NCBI RefSeq assembly: GCF_045788535.1
Contig: NZ_CP074074.1
Span: forward strand, 2,418,001 to 2,482,000
Direction of reading: 5' to 3'
Length of the DNA: 64,000 bases
DNA from: Allotamlana fucoidanivorans
GTDB lineage: Bacteria; Bacteroidota; Bacteroidia; Flavobacteriales; Flavobacteriaceae
The notes under the pieces are model-generated. The model saw only the letters and a list, made by a program, of their open reading frames with translations, did no database searches and had not been told where the DNA came from. This document shows positions 35,360 to 44,336 of the stretch, piece after piece (within the stretch, counting starts at the first letter, position 1; each line of letters starts with the position of its first letter). The position numbers were made by a program, and so were the translations under genes.

Positions 35360-35905
35360 ATGCAAGATACTTCAAAACAATATGACGCCGTCATAGACAC
35401 TTGTAAAAGTTTATTTAGAAATAAAATGAGTGATTATGGAAGCGCTTGGAGAATACTTAGATTGCCATCTTTAACCGATCAAATTTTTATTAAAGCACAA
35501 CGTATAAGAGGGCTTCAGGAAAATGCGGTAAGAAAAGTAGATGAAGGACAACAAAGTGAGTTTATAGGTATAATTAACTATTGTATTATGGCCTTAATTC
35601 AAATAGATAAAGGTGTGGTTAATCAGCCAGATATGTCTACCGAAGAAGCGATGACCTTATATACAGAAAAGGCAGGAATTACCAAAAAACTCATGGAAGA
35701 TAAAAACCATGATTATGGTGAGGCCTGGCGTGAAATGCGCGTGAGTAGTCTTACTGATTTGATTTTACAAAAGTTATTGCGCGTTAAAGAAATTGAAAAT
35801 AACCAGGGTAAAACATTAGTGAGTGAAGGCATTGAGGCCAACTATCAAGATATGATTAATTATGCTGTTTTTGCTATGATTCACTTAAACGAAGAGGAGG
35901 TATGA
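35360..35905 (+). CDS. DUF1599 domain protein with two internal repeats
   Basis: A 181-residue soluble helical protein made of two similar halves. The first contains DYGSAWRILRLPSLTDQI near 25-42 and the second DYGEAWREMRVSSLTDLI near 118-135; each is preceded by a short helix ending in a conserved Lys-rich segment. DUF1599 is a Bacteroidetes family that resembles all-alpha nucleotide pyrophosphohydrolases, but I cannot prove this from sequence. Its stop overlaps the next start by four bases (ATGA). Confidence 0.82.
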   Translation: MQDTSKQYDAVIDTCKSLFRNKMSDYGSAWRILRLPSLTDQIFIKAQRIRGLQENAVRKVDEGQQSEFIGIINYCIMALIQIDKGVVNQPDMSTEEAMTLYTEKAGITKKLMEDKNHDYGEAWREMRVSSLTDLILQKLLRVKEIENNQGKTLVSEGIEANYQDMINYAVFAMIHLNEEEV

Positions 35906-37590
35906 AGGTATTAGTAGCCGTTTCAAGACTATTTGTTGGTGTATTGTTTATTATATCTGGGTTTATTAAACTTAATGATCCGCTGGGGTTTTCCTATAAG
36001 CTACAAGAGTATTTTAGTCCAGATGTTTTAAATATTCCGTTTTTAGAGCCTTATGCGTTGGGTATTTCTGTTTTAGTTGTGGTTTTTGAAGTTGTTCTAG
36101 GCGCTTTTTTACTCGTAGGTTATAAACCCAAATTTACAGTTTGGAGCTTATTGCTTATGATTCTTTTTTTTACGTTTCTCACGTTCTATTCTGCTTATTT
36201 TGATAAGGTAAAAGATTGTGGTTGTTTTGGTGATGCTTTAAAACTTACACCATGGGAAAGCTTTACCAAAGATGTGGTGCTCTTGGTTTTTATTTTAATC
36301 TTGTTTGTAGGTGTAAAATATATCCAGCCTGTTTTTGGTAAATTACAAACTACCTCTTTGGCATTGTTAAGTTTTATTGTAAGCTTATGGTTTGGTTATC
36401 ATGTTTTAGAACATTTACCGTGGATTGATTTTAGAGCTTATAAAATAGGTGCTAATATTGCCGAGGGCATGAAAGTTCCAGAAGATGCTGCAAAGCCTGT
36501 TTTGGAATATACTTGGACGTTTAATGTGAATGGAAAGGAACAAGACATTGTAACAGATGGTTCTTACCCTTCCGTTGAAGGCGATTTTGTATCTGTTGAT
36601 ACTAAAGTTATCGAGGAAGGTTATACCCCACCAGTAGTTGATTTTTCTATTGAATTTGATGATGAAGATTTAACAGAATATTTTCTAAGTCAAGAGCATG
36701 TTATTCTTGTGATATCCTATAATTTGGATAAAATTGAAAAGAATGGAGCGTTAAAGTTGAAGAACCTTCAAGATGATGCCTTAAAAATGGGCTATAGCAT
36801 TATTGGTTTAACAGCCTCGGGAGCTGAAGCAAAACAGCGTATTAATGAAGCTTATAATTTAGATTTTTCTTGGTATTTATGTGACGAAAAAGCACTTAAA
36901 ACGGTGGTGCGTTCTAATCCTGGTGTTTTGGTGCTTGATAAAGGAACCGTAAAACAAAAGGTACATTGGAATGATATAGAAACCTTAGAGTTGCCTGCAA
37001 CTTTTTCAAATTTAAAACTAAAGAGCAAATTAGATACCATTTTTAGCCTTGATCAGAAGTATCGAGACACTTGGGAAAACTATGATAAGAATTTTAAAGA
37101 GCAATCGGAATTAGATAGTTTAAATTTGATTGACGTTGAAAAAATTATAAAAGAATTTGGTTATCCAGGCAAAACATTAGTGGGAGATAAAACAAGTTCA
37201 GTTGCCTTTTATGTTATACAACATTCTAATAAAATTGAAGATTATTTACCTACCCTTGAAAAAGCTGCAAAAATGGGTCAGTTAGATTTTGTCAAGTTTG
37301 CAATGGCAAAAGATCGCTATTTAATGAGTATTGGAAAGGAGCAAATCTATGGCACTCAAGGTACAGTGTTAAATCAAAATAGTGCTCCAACAAACATTAT
37401 TTGGCCAATAAAAAATGTGTCGCTTGTTGATTCGTTACGTTTCGTTGCTGGTTTTAAAAGTACTGTGGAACAAAATGGCAAAAAATTATTTGGAAGTAAT
37501 TTTAAGTTTGAGGCTTTTACCTTAAGTGACATTAAAACACAGGAAAAAGATAATCCATGGCTTATGGAGTTATTAAAAGATGTTGAATGA
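35902..37590 (+). CDS. BT_3928-type DoxX/MauE membrane protein fused to a DUF6624-like domain
   Basis: A 562-residue protein. Residues 1-145 form a four-helix DoxX/MauE-like domain with a CGCFGD motif (Cys106, Cys108), as in BT_3928 family proteins. One more helix lies at about 150-170. The region at 175-365 resembles the periplasmic part of that family, perhaps thioredoxin-like. From about 370 the C-terminus has DUF6624 marks: EFGYPGKTLVG, AFYVIQHSN, LPTLEKAAKMGQLD, KDRYLMSIGKEQIYGTQ. BT_3928 proteins are usually near 360 residues, so the tail is an added domain. A redox role is plausible given the thioredoxin-like lipoprotein two genes on. Confidence 0.78.
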   Translation: MKVLVAVSRLFVGVLFIISGFIKLNDPLGFSYKLQEYFSPDVLNIPFLEPYALGISVLVVVFEVVLGAFLLVGYKPKFTVWSLLLMILFFTFLTFYSAYFDKVKDCGCFGDALKLTPWESFTKDVVLLVFILILFVGVKYIQPVFGKLQTTSLALLSFIVSLWFGYHVLEHLPWIDFRAYKIGANIAEGMKVPEDAAKPVLEYTWTFNVNGKEQDIVTDGSYPSVEGDFVSVDTKVIEEGYTPPVVDFSIEFDDEDLTEYFLSQEHVILVISYNLDKIEKNGALKLKNLQDDALKMGYSIIGLTASGAEAKQRINEAYNLDFSWYLCDEKALKTVVRSNPGVLVLDKGTVKQKVHWNDIETLELPATFSNLKLKSKLDTIFSLDQKYRDTWENYDKNFKEQSELDSLNLIDVEKIIKEFGYPGKTLVGDKTSSVAFYVIQHSNKIEDYLPTLEKAAKMGQLDFVKFAMAKDRYLMSIGKEQIYGTQGTVLNQNSAPTNIIWPIKNVSLVDSLRFVAGFKSTVEQNGKKLFGSNFKFEAFTLSDIKTQEKDNPWLMELLKDVE

Positions 37591-37654
37591 TTATTAATTG
37601 TAAGACAAACTGATAAACTATATTATAAATAAAATAGGATATGCACTACTCACA

Positions 37655-38686
37655 TTGTTTGGGGTAGTCACTGTGATATTCTTTTTATTTAATGTACTGC
37701 CAGGAGACCCAGCCCAAATGATGCTCGGACAGAATGAGGATAGTGAGCAGTTGTTAGCAGTAAAGAAAAAATATGGGTTTGATAAACCCATCACTACCCA
37801 ATATGTGTATTATTTAAATGATTTGTCTCCACTTTCATTGCACTCTAAAACGGCTGGTCATTATACCAATTTGCAGACTGGAAAATATAATGCCAAACAA
37901 CTTTTTAGTGTAGGAAATATAATTGTAGCCGTAAAGTTGCCTTACCTAAGAGAATCATTTGCAAAGCAAGGCAAAAGAGTGAGCGAAGTTTTAGCAGAAA
38001 CCCTGCCCAATACATTTGTTTTAGCGGTATCAGCAATAGTGATAGCTATAGTTTTAGGAATTTTTTTAGGAATTTTTTCCGCGCTTTATAAAGATACTTG
38101 GTTAGATAAAACCATTCAAATATTAAGCACTTTAGGCATGAGTGTGCCATCGTTTTTTAGTGCTATTTTATTTGCATGGGTCTTTGGTTATGTTTTGCAT
38201 GCCTATACCAATTTAGAAATGACAGGGAGTTTGTATGAGCTCGATGATTTTGGTGAAGCCATTCATATTAGGTGGAAGAATCTTATTTTACCCGCTATTG
38301 TTTTAGGTATTCGTCCTTTGGCAGTAGTCATTCAGCTTATGCGTAATTCTTTACTTGAAGTTTTTAATCAAGATTTTATTAGAACTGCTAGAGCAAAAGG
38401 ATTAAGTGAGTTTCAAATAATAAAGAAACATGCTGTAAAAAATGCTTTAAACCCTGTGGTTACAGCTATTTCAGGTTGGTTTGCAAGTATGCTAGCTGGA
38501 GCTGTTTTTGTGGAGTATATTTTTGGATGGAATGGCTTAGGGAAAGAAATTGTAAATGCCTTAAATACGCTAGACCTGCCTGTAATTATGGGTTCTGTGT
38601 TAATTATTGCCATATTGTTTATAATTATCAATATTTTTGTAGACTTAATTTATGCATGGTTAGATCCTAAGGTGAAATTGGAGTAA
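37655..38686 (+). CDS. Oligopeptide/dipeptide-type ABC transporter permease (DppB/OppB-like)
   Basis: A permease with six membrane helices and the EAA-type loop (RTARAKGLSEFQIIKKHAVKNAL near 243). The usual N-terminal helix and FNVLPGDPAQMMLGQ are present. The first usable standard start is the TTG at 37655, but the sequence upstream in the same frame (NYIINKIGYALLTLFGVV) clearly belongs to the first helix of the family. The true start is therefore probably a rare codon (CTG 37610 or ATA 37613). A matching OppC-type permease, ATPase and binding protein are not in the neighbourhood, so its partners lie elsewhere. Confidence 0.85.
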   Translation: MFGVVTVIFFLFNVLPGDPAQMMLGQNEDSEQLLAVKKKYGFDKPITTQYVYYLNDLSPLSLHSKTAGHYTNLQTGKYNAKQLFSVGNIIVAVKLPYLRESFAKQGKRVSEVLAETLPNTFVLAVSAIVIAIVLGIFLGIFSALYKDTWLDKTIQILSTLGMSVPSFFSAILFAWVFGYVLHAYTNLEMTGSLYELDDFGEAIHIRWKNLILPAIVLGIRPLAVVIQLMRNSLLEVFNQDFIRTARAKGLSEFQIIKKHAVKNALNPVVTAISGWFASMLAGAVFVEYIFGWNGLGKEIVNALNTLDLPVIMGSVLIIAILFIIINIFVDLIYAWLDPKVKLE

Positions 38687-38735
38687 TGATTTGAATACTT
38701 ACCGACTAATCTTAATAAATTAAAAGAAAAACTAT

Positions 38736-39224
38736 ATGAGGAAAGTAATTTACTTACTGTTGGCTTTATTAAGCTTTTCAAACTGTGAATCACAGGATAA
38801 AACAAAATTTTCTGAAGCAGCTCTAAATGATACTTTTGTTAATTTAGAAGGTGATACTGTAGTGTTTAAAGAGGTTTTAAATCAGCACCAAGGAAAATTA
38901 ATCATTATAGACATTTGGGCATCGTGGTGTGGAGATTGTATTAAAGGTATGCCTAAAGTAAGAGCCCTGCAAGAAGCACATCCTGAAGCGGTTTATTTGT
39001 TTTTGTCTTTAGATAGAGGACAAGATGCCTGGAAACGTGGTATCAAAAAGTATCGTATTCAAGGAGAACACTATTATTTGCCAAATGGTAAAAAAAGTGC
39101 CTTTGGTGATTTTGTGAATATTGATTGGATTCCTAGGTATATGGTGGTAGATTCAGAAGGAAATATAAAATTGTTTAAAGCGGTAGAAGCTGATAATAAT
39201 CAGATTACGGAAGCCCTTTTATAA
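38736..39224 (+). CDS. TlpA-like thioredoxin-fold lipoprotein
   Basis: A 162-residue protein with a lipoprotein-like signal (LLLALLSFSN then Cys17). Its thioredoxin fold has the active site WCGDC (Cys65, Cys68) and the cis-Pro in WIPRYMVVD. It should act in the periplasm as a thiol-disulfide oxidoreductase. The neighbours tpiA and the permease do not identify its partner; the BT_3928-type gene nearby also carries Cys residues. Confidence 0.85.
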   Translation: MRKVIYLLLALLSFSNCESQDKTKFSEAALNDTFVNLEGDTVVFKEVLNQHQGKLIIIDIWASWCGDCIKGMPKVRALQEAHPEAVYLFLSLDRGQDAWKRGIKKYRIQGEHYYLPNGKKSAFGDFVNIDWIPRYMVVDSEGNIKLFKAVEADNNQITEALL

Positions 39225-39295
39225 TTACATTTGCAATAAATTTAGAAGTAACTATTAATAAATAATCCTTCCGGTTGGGAGGTAAAATAACAAAA

Positions 39296-40045
39296 ATGAG
39301 AAAACAAATCGTAGCTGGAAACTGGAAGATGAACAATGATTTATCACAAACCGAGGCATTAATTACAAGCTTAAAAGGACAAACCAAAACATCAAATGCA
39401 GAGGTCATGGTAGCGCCAACAGCAACTAATTTATGGCAAGCAAATAAAAGCTTAATGGGAACAGATATTGAGGTTATCGCTCAGAATATGCATTTTGCTG
39501 AAAGTGGTGCTTACACCGGTGAAATCAGTGCTAGCATGTTAAAAAGTATTGGCATAAATACTGTTATTTTAGGGCACAGTGAGCGTAGAGAGTATTTTAA
39601 TGAAACCGATGAGTTATTAGCTAAAAAAGTTGATGCAGCTTTAGCAAATGATATGCGCGTAATTTTTTGTTTTGGAGAAGAATTAGCAGATAGAAAGGCT
39701 GGTAATGAAGAAACTGTTGTAGGAAATCAAATTAAAAATGCTTTATTTCATTTAGAAGCAGAAGCGTTTAAAAACATCGTTTTGGCGTACGAACCTGTTT
39801 GGGCTATTGGAACTGGTGAAACAGCCAGCCCTGAGCAAGCTCAAGATATGCATGCTTTTATTAGAAAAACATTAGCTGATAAATATGGTGATGCTGTAGC
39901 CAATAGCGTTTCTGTTCTTTATGGAGGTAGCGTAAAGCCAGCGAATGCTAATGAAATTTTCTCTAAACCAGATGTTGATGGTGGTCTAATAGGCGGTGCG
40001 TCACTTAATGCTGAAGATTTTTATGCCATTGTAAATGCATTTTAA
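39296..40045 (+). CDS. tpiA: Triosephosphate isomerase
   Basis: A 249-residue glycolytic TIM barrel. Motifs: RKQIVAGNWKMN at the N-terminus, GHSERREYF near 93 (catalytic His), YEPVWAIGTGETASPEQ near 164 (catalytic Glu) and LYGGSVKPANA near 207. The ATG at 39296 is chosen because it gives the conserved N-terminus; a GGGAGG lies 13 bases before it. The open frame extends seven codons upstream to a TTG, which is not needed. Confidence 0.97.
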   Translation: MRKQIVAGNWKMNNDLSQTEALITSLKGQTKTSNAEVMVAPTATNLWQANKSLMGTDIEVIAQNMHFAESGAYTGEISASMLKSIGINTVILGHSERREYFNETDELLAKKVDAALANDMRVIFCFGEELADRKAGNEETVVGNQIKNALFHLEAEAFKNIVLAYEPVWAIGTGETASPEQAQDMHAFIRKTLADKYGDAVANSVSVLYGGSVKPANANEIFSKPDVDGGLIGGASLNAEDFYAIVNAF

Positions 40046-40070
40046 TTAAATCAGAATAAAGTATTTAAGT

Positions 40071-40104
40071 GTAACCTCTATATTTCATAGGGGTTACGTT
40101 TTTT
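40071..40104 (+). terminator. tpiA: Terminator of tpiA
   Basis: GTAACCTCTAT pairs with ATAGGGGTTAC (one G-T pair) around a 5-base loop, followed by GTTTTTT. Confidence 0.85.
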
Positions 40105-40175
40105 AATGCGATGTGTTTCTGATTCTCGAAAAAGTTATTATTTCTGGGTTAGCCTTTTACTAAAAAAAAATAAAA

Positions 40176-41012
40176 ATGTCAAATATCATTTATATAGGAT
40201 ACGAATTTGAAGTATCGCCCGAACAACCAGGAGTGGAAATCCTAATTGCAGAGTTAGGGTATGCTGGTTTTGAAAGCTTTGTGGAAACGCCACATGGGGT
40301 AACGGCTTATATTCAAAAAGAGGAATGGCATAATAGTATTTTGGATGACATTCAAATTTTAAATTCCGAGGAGTTTATTATAACGTATTCTTTCAATGAA
40401 ATTGAGCAAACCAATTGGAATGCTGAATGGGAGAAAAATTTTAATCCAATAGTTGTGGATGATATTTGTGCTGTGAGAGCGCCTTTTCATGACAAGTTTA
40501 ATACTCCATATGATATTGTCATTGAACCCAAAATGAGTTTTGGTACAGGTCATCATGAAACCACACATATGATGATTCAACATATTTTAAAGAATGACTT
40601 TAAAGGAAAATCTGTTTTAGATATGGGATGTGGTACTGGAGTTTTGGCTATTTTAGCTGAAATGAAAGGAGCAAAACCTATTGATGCGGTTGATTATGAT
40701 AACTGGTGCTACCTAAATAGTCTTGAAAATGTTGATAGAAATCATTGCGAACACATCACGGTTATAGAAGGTGATGCTTCTGTATTGGGTGAACATACTT
40801 ATGATATTATAATAGCTAATATCAACAGAAATATTCTGCTACAAGATATGGCGACTTATGTATCTTGTTTAAATGCAGGAGGCATGTTGTTATTAAGTGG
40901 ATTTTATAATGATGATATTCCTGCTATCAAAGCGGCTTGTGAAACGCATCTGTTAAAATTTGAAGAAAAATTAGAAAGAAATAATTGGGTTGCTTTAAAA
41001 TTTTTAACTTAG
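40176..41012 (+). CDS. prmA: Ribosomal protein L11 methyltransferase
   Basis: A 278-residue SAM-dependent enzyme that methylates lysines and the N-terminus of L11. The N-terminal substrate-recognition domain (about 1-95) precedes IEPKMSFGTGHHETTHMM near 112-129 and the SAM motif VLDMGCGTGVLAILAEMKGA near 145. NPPF-equivalent ANINRNILL follows near 213. Length fits PrmA. It is followed by clpS with a 30-base gap, a common pairing in Bacteroidetes. Confidence 0.95.
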   Translation: MSNIIYIGYEFEVSPEQPGVEILIAELGYAGFESFVETPHGVTAYIQKEEWHNSILDDIQILNSEEFIITYSFNEIEQTNWNAEWEKNFNPIVVDDICAVRAPFHDKFNTPYDIVIEPKMSFGTGHHETTHMMIQHILKNDFKGKSVLDMGCGTGVLAILAEMKGAKPIDAVDYDNWCYLNSLENVDRNHCEHITVIEGDASVLGEHTYDIIIANINRNILLQDMATYVSCLNAGGMLLLSGFYNDDIPAIKAACETHLLKFEEKLERNNWVALKFLT

Positions 41013-41042
41013 TCTAAGTTTTTGCATAAAAAAGTTAAAGCT

Positions 41043-41318
41043 ATGAGTTTAAAAGAAAAAATATCAGAAGAGCTTCTGCTTGAGGAAGAGGTAGTTACGC
41101 AAAATGAAATTGTGTTGTATAACGATGATGTAAATACTTTTGATCATGTTATTGATACCCTTATTTATGCCTGTGACCATACTGCAGAACAAGCCGAGCA
41201 ATGTTCTCTAATAGTACATTACAACGGAAAATGTACGGTAAAAACAGGCGAATTTGACGACTTAAAACCACGCTGTTCTATGTTATTGGAAGCTGGTTTA
41301 AGTGCCGAAATAGTTTAA
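41043..41318 (+). CDS. clpS: ATP-dependent Clp protease adaptor ClpS
   Basis: A 91-residue adaptor delivering N-end-rule substrates to ClpAP/ClpCP. The motif VLYNDDVNTFDHVIDTL near 24-40 with the Asn-Asp-Asp binding pocket and the Cys-rich centre typical of Bacteroidetes are visible. The ATG at 41043 is chosen over a TTG seven codons upstream. Its stop is 4 bases from the stop of the convergent HMA gene. Confidence 0.93.
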   Translation: MSLKEKISEELLLEEEVVTQNEIVLYNDDVNTFDHVIDTLIYACDHTAEQAEQCSLIVHYNGKCTVKTGEFDDLKPRCSMLLEAGLSAEIV

Positions 41319-41322
41319 AAAA

Positions 41323-41592
41323 CTAGGCGTTCATTTTCCCCATGGCGCAACTTACAAAAGATTTTGCTTTAGTAGTAAGTACATTTTTATCTCCTTCCTC
41401 TGGATAACCAGCACTAGCTAGTACTTGTTTTACCTCATTAATAGTATCTGTGTTAGAGTAGCTGAAACTAACCGTTTTGGTTTCTGCATCTATGTTTAAA
41501 TCAGAAATGTCTTCAATGCCCACTAATTTATTTTTTATGGTTGTTGCACATCCATGGCACTTTAAGTTTTGAACTTGAATATTTGCTTTCAT
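41323..41592 (-). CDS. Heavy-metal-associated (HMA) domain protein
   Basis: An 89-residue ferredoxin-like single domain starting KANIQVQNLKCHGCATTI, where Cys13 and Cys16 take the place of the copper-binding CxxC. A third Cys lies near the C-terminus (SCAMGKMNA). It could be a copper chaperone or a sulfur-relay carrier. It begins 11 bases after the MBL-rhodanese stop codon and is probably cotranscribed from the Crp/Fnr-type promoter, which supports a role in sulfur or metal-thiol handling. The start at 41592 is chosen because it gives the conserved N-terminus. Confidence 0.82.
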   Translation of the reverse strand: MKANIQVQNLKCHGCATTIKNKLVGIEDISDLNIDAETKTVSFSYSNTDTINEVKQVLASAGYPEEGDKNVLTTKAKSFVSCAMGKMNA

Positions 41593-41603
41593 AAGTAGTA
41601 TAT

Positions 41604-43016
41604 TTATAATGTTGACGGACAAACATATTCTGTTGTCGGTAACCCTGCCTTCTTCATAGCGTCAAAGCCACCATCAATGTCTATTAAATTATCAAATCCT
41701 CTGGCCTTTAAAATGGATGCAGCAATAACTGAGCGGTAGCCACCAGCACAATGAATATAGTAGGTTTTGTTTTTGTCAATGTCACCCATATGTGCATTGA
41801 TAAAATCTAAAGCAAAATGGTTAACAGCGGCATGATCTAAATGTTCAGATTTAAACTCGCCATCTTTCCTAACATCTAGAATATGTATAGTTTCATTTTT
41901 TAAATGCTGAGCAAGGGTTTCGGCTGAAATCGAAGAAATAGTTTCAATATCCTTACCAGCAGCTTTCCAGGCGTCAATTCCACCTTCAAGATAACCTAAA
42001 GTATTATCATAACCAACACGTGATAATCTTGTAATAGCTTCTTGTGCTTTTCCTTCTGGGGCAACAAGTAAAATAGGTTGTTTTAAATCGGAAATTAAGG
42101 CGCCCACCCAAGGTGCAAACCCGCCATTTAAGCCAATAAAAATAGCATTGGGAATGTAACCTTTTACAAAATCTTGTTGTGTTCTAACATCTAGCACTAA
42201 AGCACCTTCTTCATTTGCTAAGTATTCAAATGCTTCAGGTGATAATGGCTTGTTACCTTGTTCAAGAACGGTTTCAAAATTAGCATACCCTTGTTTATTC
42301 ATCATGGCATTTTTTGCAAAATACTGGGGTGGTGGAGCAATACCGTCAAGTACTTCTTTCACAAATTCGGCTTTGCTCATGTCTGATCTTAACGCATAGT
42401 TGGTCTTTTTTTGCTCTCCTAAAATACCAACAGTCTCTTTACTCAGGTTTTTTCCACAGGCGGAACCAGCACCATGAGCTGGGTAAACTATTATATCATC
42501 AGGCAAAGTCATAATTTTGTTGCGAAGTGAATCAAAAAGCATTCCTGCTAAATCTTCCTTTGAAAGATCTGATTTAACGGCTAAGTCTGGTCTGCCCACA
42601 TCTCCTAAAAACAAAGTATCTCCAGAAAAGATAGCATGCTCTTTACCGTTTTCGTCAATAACAAGGAAAGTAGAAGACTCTAGGGTATGTCCTGGGGTGT
42701 GGAGCACTTTTATGGTAATCTCTCCCAATTTAAATTCTTCATTATCGTGTGCACTATATATGGCATACTCTGTTTTTGCATTTGGACCAAATACAATGGT
42801 AGCACCCGTTTTTTTGGCCAAATCTAAATGACCCGAAACAAAATCAGCGTGAAAATGAGTCTCAAAAATGTATTTAATTTTAGCATCTTCAGCCTTGGCC
42901 TTGTTAACATATTGTTGTGTTTCCCTTAAAGGGTCAATGATGGCAACTTCTCCCTTTGATTCAATATAGTAGGCTCCTTGAGCTAAACATCCCGTATAAA
43001 TTTGTTCTATTTTCAT
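41604..43016 (-). CDS. MBL-fold/double rhodanese protein (persulfide dioxygenase-like)
   Basis: A 470-residue protein. The metallo-beta-lactamase domain (about 1-235) has THFHADFVSGHLDLA near 53-67, HTPGHT, FSGDTLFLGDVGRPDL and YPAHGAGSACG, as in ETHE1/persulfide dioxygenase relatives. Two rhodanese domains follow. The first (about 255-355) has no Cys in its active loop (VAPEGKAQEA), while the second (about 365-465) has CAGGYRS with the catalytic Cys. Expected role: oxidise glutathione-type or protein persulfide and move sulfane sulfur. The ATG at 43016 is chosen over one 21 codons upstream. The Crp/Fnr-type site at 43106-43121 precedes it. Confidence 0.88.
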   Translation of the reverse strand: MKIEQIYTGCLAQGAYYIESKGEVAIIDPLRETQQYVNKAKAEDAKIKYIFETHFHADFVSGHLDLAKKTGATIVFGPNAKTEYAIYSAHDNEEFKLGEITIKVLHTPGHTLESSTFLVIDENGKEHAIFSGDTLFLGDVGRPDLAVKSDLSKEDLAGMLFDSLRNKIMTLPDDIIVYPAHGAGSACGKNLSKETVGILGEQKKTNYALRSDMSKAEFVKEVLDGIAPPPQYFAKNAMMNKQGYANFETVLEQGNKPLSPEAFEYLANEEGALVLDVRTQQDFVKGYIPNAIFIGLNGGFAPWVGALISDLKQPILLVAPEGKAQEAITRLSRVGYDNTLGYLEGGIDAWKAAGKDIETISSISAETLAQHLKNETIHILDVRKDGEFKSEHLDHAAVNHFALDFINAHMGDIDKNKTYYIHCAGGYRSVIAASILKARGFDNLIDIDGGFDAMKKAGLPTTEYVCPSTL

Positions 43017-43076
43017 TGCAATCTTATCTTTTGTCTTTTGTTTTAAAAGAGTATTTCTTTTTCTAAAATGAGCATA

Positions 43077-43121
43077 CAAAATTACAATTAGAGCAGGATT
43101 TCTTTTGTAACTTATATTACA
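43077..43121 (-). promoter_or_regulatory. Promoter and Crp/Fnr-type operator of the MBL-rhodanese/HMA genes
   Basis: The palindrome TGTAACTTATATTACA spans 43106-43121. On the minus strand a -7 box TAATTTTG lies at 43084-43077. The palindrome centre is 29.5 bases from the first T of the -7 box, i.e. about -41.5 from the expected start site. It matches the site at 44940-44955. Confidence 0.65.
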
Positions 43122-43125
43122 TAGT

Positions 43126-43917
43126 TTAGTTAAGTTCTTTGTATATTATATAGCTGGCCATTAGGAGAACAAAAAAGCCAAAGCTTTTTTTTAGTTTCTT
43201 ACCACTTATAAACTTTGATAGGAATACCCCAAAAATAATTCCTGCTATTGAAATAAGTGTGAAAATAATAAGAAAACTCCATTCAATATCTATGGTTTGA
43301 ACATCGCCAATAAACCCGATGAGAGAATTAATAGTGACGATAATTAAAGAGGTGCCAACCGCTTTCTTCATAGGTATGTTGGCCCAAATAACCAATGCAG
43401 GAACGTACAGAAATCCACCGCCAGCTCCAATTATACCAGTTATCATACCAATTATTAAACCTTGAATAAAGGTTTTGTAATAAGCCTGCGGTATGGTATA
43501 AACAACTTTTTCTTTGTTGTCTTTTATCATAGATATTGAGGCTATTACCATAATAAGAGCAAAGAAAATCATGATCCCCATGTCTTTGGTTAGGGTGTAG
43601 TTTTCAAATGAGAATAGCGTTTCGGGTATATTTGGAACTAAGTATCTACGAGTAAGGTAAACAGCCGCGAAAGATGGAAAAGAAAAGGCTAAACCTGTTT
43701 TAAAATCTACAAGGCCTTTTTTATGCTTTTTATAGGTGCCAACTAAAGAAGTAGTACCTACAACAAAAAGCGAATAAGCTGTGGCTATAACAGGATTATA
43801 TCCTAAAAGATATACAAGCAAGGGCACGGTTAAGATAGAGCCACCACCACCAATTAAGCCTAAAACAAGACCAACTATAAGGGCGCCTATATAACCTAAT
43901 ACCTGGATATTATCCAT
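43126..43917 (-). CDS. TauE/SafE family sulfite/sulfur-anion exporter
   Basis: A 263-residue membrane protein with about eight helices in two similar halves, each starting with the Gly-rich motif of the family: GLVLGLIGGGGSILTVPLLV near 16-35 and GIIGAGGGFLYVPALVIW near 162-179. Members export sulfite, sulfoacetate or related anions. It starts 2 bases after the DUF6691 stop, as the third gene of the YeeE/YedE operon, and ends 5 bases before the operator of the MBL gene. Confidence 0.9.
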   Translation of the reverse strand: MDNIQVLGYIGALIVGLVLGLIGGGGSILTVPLLVYLLGYNPVIATAYSLFVVGTTSLVGTYKKHKKGLVDFKTGLAFSFPSFAAVYLTRRYLVPNIPETLFSFENYTLTKDMGIMIFFALIMVIASISMIKDNKEKVVYTIPQAYYKTFIQGLIIGMITGIIGAGGGFLYVPALVIWANIPMKKAVGTSLIIVTINSLIGFIGDVQTIDIEWSFLIIFTLISIAGIIFGVFLSKFISGKKLKKSFGFFVLLMASYIIYKELN

Positions 43918-43919
43918 GA

Positions 43920-44333
43920 TTAATGCGGAAGTTTATTTTTGAGTATGCCGTAAATAAAAGTACCTAGTACTGCTGCTGCAATAACAATAATCATGCTCCA
44001 AACACCTGCACCTAGTAAAATGTACATAGGGCCAGGACATGCACCAATTAATGCCCAGCCAAGGCCAAAAATAGTGCCACCAATAATTAATCTTGCAAAT
44101 CCATTTTCTTTCTTAGGAACAAAAATATGCGCTCCTTTAAAGCTTTTTATATAACCTCGTTTTGAGATTTGAAGGAAAATAATACCAGAAATAACAGCAG
44201 AACCAATAATGCCGTACATATGAAATGATTGAAATCTGAACATTTCATAAATTCTAAACCATGATACGGCTTCAGATTTTACTAAAACAATACCAAAAAA
44301 GATTCCAACGAGTAAATATTTTAATAGTTTCAT
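43920..44333 (-). CDS. YeeE/YedE half-transporter, DUF6691 type
   Basis: A 137-residue protein with four membrane helices and the family motif GLGWALIGACPGPMYILLG near 94-112, in which the Cys is the sulfur-relay residue of YeeE/YedE. It is the second half of a split thiosulfate-type uptake protein; the first half is the next gene upstream, 3 bases away. The two should assemble together in the inner membrane. Confidence 0.9.
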   Translation of the reverse strand: MKLLKYLLVGIFFGIVLVKSEAVSWFRIYEMFRFQSFHMYGIIGSAVISGIIFLQISKRGYIKSFKGAHIFVPKKENGFARLIIGGTIFGLGWALIGACPGPMYILLGAGVWSMIIVIAAAVLGTFIYGILKNKLPH

Positions 44334-44336
44334 AAT

